Shown one piece after another: positions 7,921 to 15,305 of a stretch of 35,878 bases of DNA. The position numbers were made by a program, and so were the translations under genes. The notes beneath the pieces are model-generated. The model was not told the DNA's origin and did no database searches. It saw only the letters and a program-made list of their open reading frames with translations. This DNA comes from an uncultured Paracoccaceae bacterium (GTDB lineage: Bacteria > Pseudomonadota > Alphaproteobacteria > Rhizobiales > Amorphaceae): contig CAKZYH010000479.1 in assembly GCA_937884725.1 (NCBI GenBank), positions 1 through 35,878 on the forward strand, in the 5' to 3' direction. Positions within the stretch are counted from its first letter, which is position 1. Each line of letters starts with the position of its first letter.

Positions 7921-8592
7921 CTAGGCGACGATTGGCAGCGTCTCTGTGGTGTACTGCACCGCGAGCGTGGCGCCGTCGGGCCTGCGGATCTCGGCCTTGA
8001 AGAAGCGCGACGGGGTGATTTCGGGCGTCAGCACAGGGAGCGTACCGCAATACATGACCGTGCCGACGGAAAAGCCGCCGAGCGCCTGCTCCGCCCCTGC
8101 AAACAGCGATGCCAGGGACCTAATCTCTGCGAACGTTCCGTCCTGGTAGGGCGTCCAGCTGGAACCGTCGTTGCTGATCATGGAGGACAACGCGATGCTG
8201 TCGTTGTCCGCAGCAAGGTCGAAGCGCCAGGCGGAGCGACCCAGCGGTTTGGTGGAGACCTGCTTTGACAGCGCCACCGAATACGCCTCGAGCGCGCGGT
8301 CGGTGTGGTCCGAGCCGACCGTCAGGATAAGGCCGTCGTCCGTCATGACGAGCACCGGTTCGACTTCACCGGATGTCTCCCCGCCAAGCACCTCGATGCT
8401 GTCGCTTTGCACCGCCTGTGTGCGGGCGGCTCGGTAGAACAGCGGGACGGTCGAGGGCGGCGCGACGCCGATGGCGGCCAGTTCGTCGATGTGGTGCTGT
8501 ACCGCTTCTTTGTTGCGGCCCGTCCAACCGGCAATCACAACGCTGGTGACCTCAACGCCGACCTTGCGGCCCTCCACATCGAACAACAGCAC
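7921..8592 (-). CDS. DUF2848 family protein
   Basis: A 223-residue protein matching DUF2848, a conserved proteobacterial family without an established reaction. Diagnostic stretches are IAGWTGRNKEAVQHHIDELAAIGV, PSTVPLFYR, VGSDHTDRALEAYSVALSKQ and the C-terminal GTLPVLTPEITPSRFFKAEIRRP. The C-terminal pattern faintly recalls the fumarylacetoacetate hydrolase fold, but I see no clear metal-binding triad, so a hydrolase role is only a guess. GTG 8592 is chosen because GGGAG precedes it. The gene follows the intrinsic terminator of the cellulose genes and is therefore probably transcribed separately from them. It converges on purD. Confidence 0.85.
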   Translation of the reverse strand: MLLFDVEGRKVGVEVTSVVIAGWTGRNKEAVQHHIDELAAIGVAPPSTVPLFYRAARTQAVQSDSIEVLGGETSGEVEPVLVMTDDGLILTVGSDHTDRALEAYSVALSKQVSTKPLGRSAWRFDLAADNDSIALSSMISNDGSSWTPYQDGTFAEIRSLASLFAGAEQALGGFSVGTVMYCGTLPVLTPEITPSRFFKAEIRRPDGATLAVQYTTETLPIVA

Positions 8593-8608
8593 CGCTCACT
8601 CCCGCTTC

Positions 8609-8644
8609 AAAATTCAAAACCCCAGGCGAACGTGCCGCCTGGGG
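8609..8644 (-). terminator. Intrinsic terminator of the cellulose locus
   Basis: On the minus strand, a perfect 9-bp stem (CCCCAGGCG / CGCCTGGGG, plus-strand 8620-8628 and 8636-8644) with a 7-base loop is followed by TTTTGAATTTT. It lies 28 bases after the stop of the TPR gene and before the DUF2848 start. This is the classical form of a rho-independent terminator and marks the 3' end of the bcsAB-TPR transcript. Confidence 0.85.
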
Positions 8645-8672
8645 TCGTTACATAGCGCGTTGGCGCCGGCGG

Positions 8673-10532
8673 TTAGAGCCAGCGACGCACCCGAGCCGTC
8701 CGGCGCGTGTGATAGATGGCGCTGCGGGTGGCTTCTGTGGGCTCGGCCTTGTGAAGCTCACGGAACAGCTTGTGCGCATCCGCGCTCCGCCCAGCATTGT
8801 GCAGCGCCCAGCCACGCAACATGGTTACATCGCGTGCCTCACCCCCCTGCATGCGGCGGCGCTCCAGCATAGCGATGGCGACGTCGTACTCGGCGCGGTC
8901 ATAGGCAGCGATGGCATCTTGCAGAAGCACATCGGTGATGGCCGGCGCAGGCTGCACCACCGGCACGGGCTTGGACGGCGGCAGCGGCACACCGCGCTTG
9001 ACGTCGCGGGCGAACTCGCGCACCGCAGCGTACCGGTGGGCTTTGGCGAGCTGCTCCACCGCGCGGGCGTTGCCCAGCTGATGCTGCGTGACGGCAAGGC
9101 CCATGACGCCGCTCTCAGTTGCGCCCCACTCCACCGAGCGCTCGAACCAGTCGCGCGCCGCCGCCATCTGCCCTTCCTTTTCGTGGTGCCAGCCAAGGGT
9201 GGCTGCGGCGTTGGGTGAGCGCAGCTCCGTGGTCAGCCGAGCAAGTTCGCCGATGTCGGTCATCTCACCACTGGCCAGATCCTCGCTCGCCAGATCGACG
9301 TAAAGACACGCGATGCGATCCGATCGCCCGCTTTCGGCAAGCGCCACCTTGCGCGCCTCTGAGCGTTGATCAGTGCGGCGCAGCACCATCACCAAGCCCT
9401 CAACGGCACCGTCGCTGCCGCCATCGGCAAGCGCGCGGCGGAACCACTCGCCAGCCTCAGGAACGCGGGCGGTGCGCAAATAGTACCAGCCGAGCTGCTC
9501 GTAGGCCGACGTCTCGCCGGCGAGCGCGCCAAGGACACGGGCCGAGCGCTCCACCTCAACGGTAAGGTCGTCCTGCTGACGCTGCGCTGCGATGGCCGCG
9601 CCGAGGCGGTCCACGCCGCACTTGAGCGATGTGTGTTCCTCAGCGACATTGTTGTGGCGCTCGCTCCCATTGAGCCAAGCCGCGACGATGGCGCGGTGAC
9701 CATCAAGGGCCGCATCCGGGTCGATCTCCGAAGCCGCGTTGGTGAGCCGTGCGCCGGCGGTCGGCCCCAAGCTGTCGGCGCCCTTTTGCAACGTCGCGCT
9801 CCGTGCGCCCTCACCGGCGCAGTTGGCGAGCGCAAACCCGTAAAGCTCTTCCGATTTTTCTGGAGCATCCGTTTTGGCGAGCGCGTCGGCGACATCCCAG
9901 ACTGCTTGAAGCCTGGTGCAGGTGAGCACGCGCTCCTCTTGTTCGGCGAGCGCGACCACCTTGCCGTACTCACCCAGTTCTGCGGCCGCGCGGATGTTCT
10001 GTGCCGCTTCGCCGACAGCAATCTCGCGCATCAGCGAACCGCTAGGCCGATAACCGCTGGTGGCAGAGCGTTGGGAGACCGCCTCACGCGCCTTGGCAAA
10101 CTCACCTGCTGAGACGAGGTCCCAGATGGCGCTCTCTTCGTCCCCTCTTGCACGGTCAGCGATGTCGTCGGGCACTACGAAGTCGGGCTGGATGGCACGA
10201 ATGCGAGCGACCTCGGCGTTGAGGCCCGCGTTGTCGCCGGTCGCAGCGAACACGGCGAGCGCAGAGAGATCGACCGTTTCGTTCACTGGTACAGTGGAGC
10301 CCGACGCGAGCCCGCGGCCGGTCAAATCAAACGCTTGCTGGGGGGTGACCTTCGCGCCGTTGTGGGCGGCGAGCGTCCAGGACGCGCTGTCGTCGAGCCC
10401 GGCGCTGACAGTGGGCGGCACCCAAAGCCGCTCGTCGATCGGCACGTGGCTGCCGACGGCGTTGATGGTTTGATACGCCATGAACAGGGCCACAGCGCTG
10501 GAACCGGCGAGGAGTATTTTACGGGAGGACAT
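8673..10532 (-). CDS. Membrane-anchored TPR protein of the cellulose locus
   Basis: A 619-residue protein with one N-terminal hydrophobic segment (about residues 5-25, KILLAGSSAVALFMAYQTI), best read as a signal anchor or signal peptide, so the rest should be periplasmic. From about residue 130 to 505 it is built of degenerate TPR/Sel1-like helical repeats, clearest at YEQLGWYYLRTARVPEAGEWF and LGWHHEKEGQMAAARDWF. A proline-rich linker (PLPPSKPVPVVQPAP, about 514-529) leads to a final repeat pair. There is no outer-membrane beta-barrel domain, so it is not a complete BcsC, though it could replace BcsC's periplasmic TPR scaffold. It starts 38 bases after bcsAB and is followed by a strong terminator, so it is very probably cotranscribed with the synthase. 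No catalytic motif was found. Confidence 0.85.
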   Translation of the reverse strand: MSSRKILLAGSSAVALFMAYQTINAVGSHVPIDERLWVPPTVSAGLDDSASWTLAAHNGAKVTPQQAFDLTGRGLASGSTVPVNETVDLSALAVFAATGDNAGLNAEVARIRAIQPDFVVPDDIADRARGDEESAIWDLVSAGEFAKAREAVSQRSATSGYRPSGSLMREIAVGEAAQNIRAAAELGEYGKVVALAEQEERVLTCTRLQAVWDVADALAKTDAPEKSEELYGFALANCAGEGARSATLQKGADSLGPTAGARLTNAASEIDPDAALDGHRAIVAAWLNGSERHNNVAEEHTSLKCGVDRLGAAIAAQRQQDDLTVEVERSARVLGALAGETSAYEQLGWYYLRTARVPEAGEWFRRALADGGSDGAVEGLVMVLRRTDQRSEARKVALAESGRSDRIACLYVDLASEDLASGEMTDIGELARLTTELRSPNAAATLGWHHEKEGQMAAARDWFERSVEWGATESGVMGLAVTQHQLGNARAVEQLAKAHRYAAVREFARDVKRGVPLPPSKPVPVVQPAPAITDVLLQDAIAAYDRAEYDVAIAMLERRRMQGGEARDVTMLRGWALHNAGRSADAHKLFRELHKAEPTEATRSAIYHTRRTARVRRWL

Positions 10533-10570
10533 GATACAAACTCTCTAAAGATCGCTGATGTTTCAGGCTG

Positions 10571-13500
10571 TTAGACGTTGCGGCTGCGGCTGCGGGCAGA
10601 GGCTGCCAGGACCACGCCGAGGACGAGCGCGAGCACCACGATGGCGGTCACGTAGCGGTCGGCGTTGCCCGACATCCACTTGCCAAACACCAGGCGCAGG
10701 TTGCCAAGGCTCGGCGGCTGCGTCGCGAAGAGCACCGCATCCTTGGTGGCAATGACGGCATGGTCGGCCACGCCGCTGTAGGAGAAGTGAGCGCCGCGGG
10801 GGTCGAACGGAATTACATCGCGAGCCCCCTGGACGGCCGCGGCCATGGAGGCTGCGTTGGACGCCACGATGGTCACTGCGAGCGGTGCACTGTTGTCGAG
10901 CAGCGAGGGCAGCAGCGGATCGCCGGAGCGCACAGCACGCTGGACAAGTTCCACCTCAGGTTTGCTGAGCTGGGGCGCAGCCGTTGCCTGAGCCGGGCTC
11001 GACAAAATGTCGACCCAAGCCCGCTCTGGACGCTCGTTAAAGAGCGCCACGTCCGCCTCGTTCAACGTGGCCCGGGAGCCGACGACGATGGCGTTGATTT
11101 CGGCCACCTGATCGGTGCCGCTAAAGGTGACCGTGAGCGGCAGCAGCTTTTGCGCGTTTGCCGTCACGGACGCCATCAGTGCGGCGGCAGTGGTCACGCT
11201 CTCGCCGCGGTCAGCGATGTGGAGCGGCACGTCGCCGGTCTGGTTGGCGTAGGGCAGAGCGCCCCAATAGAAGGCGGCAAGGTCGGGCGCGATGCCGGCA
11301 CGGCCGGTTGTCGGCAGCGTGATGGTCGAGGTTTCCGACAGCAAGAACCGTCCCCGCTTCACAGCAGCGGCCCCGGGCGCGCAGGCCGCATCATCCGCAG
11401 TCGGCAGGTTTGCCTCGATGGTGAGGAGGTTGCGCCCGCCGTGGAACGTCGTCAGCGGGATAACGAAGGGCTTGTAGTTGAGCGTTGTCTCAGGCGTGCC
11501 GTCGAGCGGCATGGACTGAACCTCAGCACCATTCACCTTGATGGTGAGCGCCGCCTCATCGGTGAGCCGGGAGGTGTACTCGCCCTTCAACGTGACCGTG
11601 ACGCGCTCCTGGCCGGTACGGGCCATGTCAGTGGGCAGGGTGATGGGCAGCGTCTCGACGAAGCGGCGGCCCATGAAGATGCGCTCAGCGCTGCCGAGCT
11701 CAGCGAAGGTGTAGGTGGCACCGAGGGTGAGCGGGGCTGCAAGCTGACGGATCCGCGCTGCGATGCCTACCGGATGGCCTGACAGCGTGGGTGCGGCAGC
11801 TTCCGCCTCAAGATCGGCCATTGAAGAGCCCGGCCGCAGTGCGACGAGGGCATGGTCGCCTTCGGCCTTCGCCACCAGGTGCTTGCCGATCACGACCCAG
11901 CCCTCGCCCGACACCCGGCTCACCACGTGGACGCCCGGTTCGGTGGAGCCGGTGGTCGCGCTTTTGACGACCGGCCGTTCCGCGCCCGTCATCAGGGTGA
12001 GCGCGTTGGCAATCCGGATCGCCTTGGCGACGTCGTTCGGGCCGCTGAACCGGCCATGGTGCACGTGCAGCGTTGTCGGCGCGGCGGTCGCCGCCGCAAC
12101 GCTCATGACGTCGCTGGCGGCCATGGGTGCTGCGAGCTCGAAGCCGGTTTGCGCCGGATCAATCTCAGTCCAAAGCGAATAGGTGCTGTCCAGATCGCAG
12201 GCGAAGCGGTGCTGGTGGCGGGCGGTGAAGGTGACCGCGTTCCACCCGGGACGCAGGAGGCCGGCCGGCACCGACAGCCGGGTTTCGCTCGGCGCGAGGG
12301 CGTTCGACAGGACGCGCCCGATGAGTTCGCCGTTGATGAACGCATCCACAGATGTGTCCTCAAGGAGCGCGGTCACCGATGTGCCGGCAGTCACCCGCAG
12401 CGCCGTGGCTGCATTCGCTTCGCCAGCGCTGAGGTGAACGGCGATGGTCTTCTTGGCGTCCTCGCCCTGCAGGAACAGGTCGTTCTCAGAGGCCGGGAGC
12501 CGACGCAGGGCCGGCGCTGCCACCTCGGGCGCCGCGATCGTGGTCGCCGACAGCGTTTCACCGCGGGCAAAGGCCGGCGTGAAGATGATCGCGGCAAGGC
12601 CGAGCATCGCGACGGCAGCAAGACCCACCACTTGAGGCTTGGTCATCTCCACCGCGCGGCGCAAACGCAGCTGCAGCTCGGGCGCGGTGCGCACTGGCGG
12701 ATGCTGGCGCTCGCGTTTGCCGCCGATGCCGAAGGCAAGACCGCGCATGGTTTCCTTGACTGCGAACACCAGGAACTCCGCAGTCCAGAAGATCAGGCCG
12801 CCCTGTTTTTCCGCCTGACGCTGGGTCTGGTGGGCGAGCGCCCGGTCGGTCACCGCCTCGGTGGCGCGGCCGCACATGAGCTCAGCGACAGCGCCAAAGC
12901 GGAACTCGTCGAGGAGGTCGAAGCTCGCACCAAAGCCCATGGAGCCATCGCTGCGGCGACGCACGGTAACTTGCGTGGAGAGCTGACGCCCCTCACCCGC
13001 CGGCACCGAGATGGTGGCTTTGTTGCCAGCCGTCAGCGGCAGCGTGCCTTCCGACAGGTCCACCCGCAGGCCGCGGTGAGACACGTCGGCCACCACGCCC
13101 GGTGCAGACTGGCCGTCGATGGTCACGGTCACGTTGCGGTCCACGTTGAGCCGCGGCGCATGGCGCAGCTCGCGCCGATCGCACACCGCACCCAGCGCCA
13201 TGCCAGCGATGATGAGGTTAAAGACGTTCCAGCCGGTGACGATGTAGAGGAGGGAGTTGGTGTCGCCGGATGCGATCCGCCAAACCGCCATGATCAGCGC
13301 CGCCACCAGGACGAAGAAGATCAAGAAGTAGGGGGCGGCCATGGAGGACAGCTTCTCTTCGTCGAGCACGAAGCCCTTGGGCGTGACGTTGAACGTCGGC
13401 TTGCGCGGGGCGATGAACGTGCCGAGGACCGACTTCACCAAGTGGATCGACTGGACGTACTCGTAGATCTCCGACATCCACGGCCAGCGGTAGCGCCCGT

Positions 13501-14863
13501 AGAAGAAGGCTTGTAGGAGCACCACGGCGGCGATGTATGGCGCAGTGTAGACGACGAACTCCGACGTCGACGCCATGAAAATTTCCATGTCGAAGAAGAT
13601 GTACATCAGCGGTGAGAGCACGAATATCCAGCGCACCACTGGGAACATCCAGTAAAGACACGCGGTCATGTATGACAGGCGTTGCGCCATCGTGAGACCC
13701 GGCTTGATCAGCGGGTTTTTCAAGAGGAAGATCTGAAGCATACCGCTGCACCAACGCGAGCGTTGCTTCATAAGCGAGGTGAAGGTTTCGGGCTGAAGGC
13801 CCCAGATCAGGCGCTCATCCACGAAGCGGCTCGACCATCCGCGAGCGTGAAGCTCCAGCGCGCTTTCGCAGTCCTCGGTGATCGAAACGCCGGCAAAGCC
13901 GCCCACCTCGTCGAGCGCTTTGCGGCGTAGGACGGCCGCAGAGCCGCAGAAGTAGGATGCGTTCCAGCTGTCGAGGCCTTTTTGCAGCGACTTGTAGAAC
14001 ATCTGGTGTTCCGCCGGCATGGTGCGTGGCAGCGACAAGTTTCGCTCGATGGGGTCGTCGTTCAGGAAGGCGTGCGGCGTTTGCACCAGGAAAAGGTCGG
14101 GGTCTTCGTGGAAGTGGCCGACGGTGCGCAGCAAGAACTCTTGCTTGGGCGCGTGGTCGGCATCCAGCACCACCACCAGATCGCTTTTGGCGTGGGCGAG
14201 GCCGTGGTTGAGGTTGCCCGCCTTCGCCATTTCGTTGTGCGGACGCGACAGGTAACGCACGCCAAGCCGATTACACAGCTCCATCAGGTCCGCTTTGCGC
14301 TCCCGCGCCGCTTCGCGCGCCGGCATGTCGTCCTGATGGATCTTGTCGTCCGTGCCGCCGTCATCGAGGAGCCAGACGGTCAGCTTCTCTTTCGGGTAGA
14401 GCATCGCTTTGGCGGCGGCCAACGTGTGCGCCACCAGATCGACGCTCTCATCGTAGGTCGGCACGAAGACGTCCACCGTGGGGGCAGCCGGGTCGTGCTC
14501 TTCCATCGTCACCGTTGGGCGCTCCAGCGGGTCGATGATCACGAACATCGTGAAGTAGAGCATGGCGATGGAGTAGATCTCGGCCGCAAACAGCAGGTAG
14601 GCGGCAGCGTATTCGATCGGGTTGTCGAACGGCGGCAACGTCGATGTGGCCCGCCAGATGAGATACTTGACGATGACGGCGGAGGCCGCGGCAATAAAGA
14701 GTTGGCGGCTCAACAGGCGCGGACCAACCAAATAGATGGCCAGCAACACAATCAGCGTCACGATGGCGAGCGACAGCTGTGCTGTCAGCGACACCGGTAC
14801 GGCCAGGATGACGATCATCAAAGCAGCGATGATGGCCCAGCTCAGGATCTTCAGAATAATCAC
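10571..14863 (-). CDS. bcsAB: Fused cellulose synthase BcsA-BcsB (AcsAB-type)
   Basis: One uninterrupted frame of about 1430 residues joins both cellulose synthase subunits. The BcsA part has N-terminal helices, then a GT2 domain with LLDDGG (D167/D168), the DAD metal motif (D234-D236), TED (329-331) and QRSRW (367-371), a second helix block, and the gating loop FNVTPKG (491-497). A PilZ domain follows with RxxxR (R563, R567) and DVSHRG (593-598), so c-di-GMP binding looks intact. After a basic linker, a helix at about 744-763 introduces a BcsB-like periplasmic region ending in a C-terminal helix at about 1403-1420. GTG 14863 is chosen for its GGAGG five bases upstream; the frame is open to 15025. 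Fused subunits are known from Komagataeibacter AcsAB. BcsA and BcsB are separate in most other bacteria. Confidence 0.95.
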   Translation of the reverse strand: MIILKILSWAIIAALMIVILAVPVSLTAQLSLAIVTLIVLLAIYLVGPRLLSRQLFIAAASAVIVKYLIWRATSTLPPFDNPIEYAAAYLLFAAEIYSIAMLYFTMFVIIDPLERPTVTMEEHDPAAPTVDVFVPTYDESVDLVAHTLAAAKAMLYPKEKLTVWLLDDGGTDDKIHQDDMPAREAARERKADLMELCNRLGVRYLSRPHNEMAKAGNLNHGLAHAKSDLVVVLDADHAPKQEFLLRTVGHFHEDPDLFLVQTPHAFLNDDPIERNLSLPRTMPAEHQMFYKSLQKGLDSWNASYFCGSAAVLRRKALDEVGGFAGVSITEDCESALELHARGWSSRFVDERLIWGLQPETFTSLMKQRSRWCSGMLQIFLLKNPLIKPGLTMAQRLSYMTACLYWMFPVVRWIFVLSPLMYIFFDMEIFMASTSEFVVYTAPYIAAVVLLQAFFYGRYRWPWMSEIYEYVQSIHLVKSVLGTFIAPRKPTFNVTPKGFVLDEEKLSSMAAPYFLIFFVLVAALIMAVWRIASGDTNSLLYIVTGWNVFNLIIAGMALGAVCDRRELRHAPRLNVDRNVTVTIDGQSAPGVVADVSHRGLRVDLSEGTLPLTAGNKATISVPAGEGRQLSTQVTVRRRSDGSMGFGASFDLLDEFRFGAVAELMCGRATEAVTDRALAHQTQRQAEKQGGLIFWTAEFLVFAVKETMRGLAFGIGGKRERQHPPVRTAPELQLRLRRAVEMTKPQVVGLAAVAMLGLAAIIFTPAFARGETLSATTIAAPEVAAPALRRLPASENDLFLQGEDAKKTIAVHLSAGEANAATALRVTAGTSVTALLEDTSVDAFINGELIGRVLSNALAPSETRLSVPAGLLRPGWNAVTFTARHQHRFACDLDSTYSLWTEIDPAQTGFELAAPMAASDVMSVAAATAAPTTLHVHHGRFSGPNDVAKAIRIANALTLMTGAERPVVKSATTGSTEPGVHVVSRVSGEGWVVIGKHLVAKAEGDHALVALRPGSSMADLEAEAAAPTLSGHPVGIAARIRQLAAPLTLGATYTFAELGSAERIFMGRRFVETLPITLPTDMARTGQERVTVTLKGEYTSRLTDEAALTIKVNGAEVQSMPLDGTPETTLNYKPFVIPLTTFHGGRNLLTIEANLPTADDAACAPGAAAVKRGRFLLSETSTITLPTTGRAGIAPDLAAFYWGALPYANQTGDVPLHIADRGESVTTAAALMASVTANAQKLLPLTVTFSGTDQVAEINAIVVGSRATLNEADVALFNERPERAWVDILSSPAQATAAPQLSKPEVELVQRAVRSGDPLLPSLLDNSAPLAVTIVASNAASMAAAVQGARDVIPFDPRGAHFSYSGVADHAVIATKDAVLFATQPPSLGNLRLVFGKWMSGNADRYVTAIVVLALVLGVVLAASARSRSRNV

Positions 14864-15305
14864 GTCCGCCTCCAGCTCCCGCACATCCGCAGGGATCTCA
14901 TTGAAGGGGCATTGCGCCCCGCGTGAGCGGACACTGGGCGTGGCCAGTAAACAGCGACGGACCGAACGTAGCTGACGGCAAGTGGCTGGATTGAGCGCAA
15001 TTGCGCGAAAATTTCCCGGAACCAATACTTTGGCGCCTGATGCAAATTCTCGACAAATTGCGAGATTAACGGATCAGCTTGTTGGAGCGCTGGCGGGGAA
15101 CGCTTTTGAGTGCAAATAAGGCAGGGGGATTGCTTGAAGTTGCGCCACAATCTCGCCGCAAAGCCGTTTACAAACGACGTTCAAATTGTCCGGATTGCAC
15201 AAACCGGGTGTGGACCATGCGCTTTGGGCGGGTCCGGCAGAAAATGTCGAAATCGCTGCATGTATGCCTGGCGTGTGGCCGGAGCGCCACACTTCTTAAC
15301 GTGTG
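14864..15305 (-). promoter_or_regulatory. 442-base upstream region of bcsAB
   Basis: No credible gene lies here; the short frames on either strand lack ribosome-binding sites and family resemblance. It is AT-richer than its surroundings between about 14990 and 15200. It holds a perfect 12-bp palindrome GCGCAATTGCGC (14995-15006) and a nearby inverted pair of CTCG/CGAG arms (about 15048-15065). It most likely contains the bcsAB promoter and 5' leader. I could not assign -35/-10 or sigma-54 boxes with confidence. Confidence 0.5.
15273..15292 (-). terminator. Hairpin after the GGDEF-EAL gene (weak terminator candidate)
   Basis: Arms GTGTGGC and GCCACAC pair perfectly around a 6-base loop, 13 bases beyond the stop codon of the GGDEF-EAL gene. 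No uridine tract follows on the minus strand, so it may only slow or protect the transcript. If it does terminate, bcsAB relies on its own promoter. Confidence 0.35.

Noticed and set aside
11852-13516. A 554-codon plus-strand frame antisense to bcsAB
   Set aside because: The translation is rich in Arg, Gly and His with no domain or helix pattern, and it exactly opposes a gene with strong family motifs. Long antisense frames are expected at this GC content.
10571-14863. BcsA-BcsB fusion as a sequencing error
   Set aside because: A single error could remove a stop, but the junction reads as coherent coding sequence: a basic linker and then a BcsB-type helix in the same frame, with no orphan start or stop remnants. 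I therefore treat it as real, subject to read checking.
13982-14926. Plus-strand frame of 314 codons over the start of bcsAB
   Set aside because: Low-complexity His/Gln/Arg-rich translation that mirrors membrane-helix codons on the other strand.
15079-15292. Small genes on either strand in the bcsAB upstream region
   Set aside because: The short frames lack ribosome-binding sites and family resemblance, and one runs on antisense into the GGDEF-EAL gene.
14864-15305. Sigma-54 promoter for bcsAB
   Set aside because: I looked for TGGCAC-N5-TTGC on the minus strand and found only a poor partial match.
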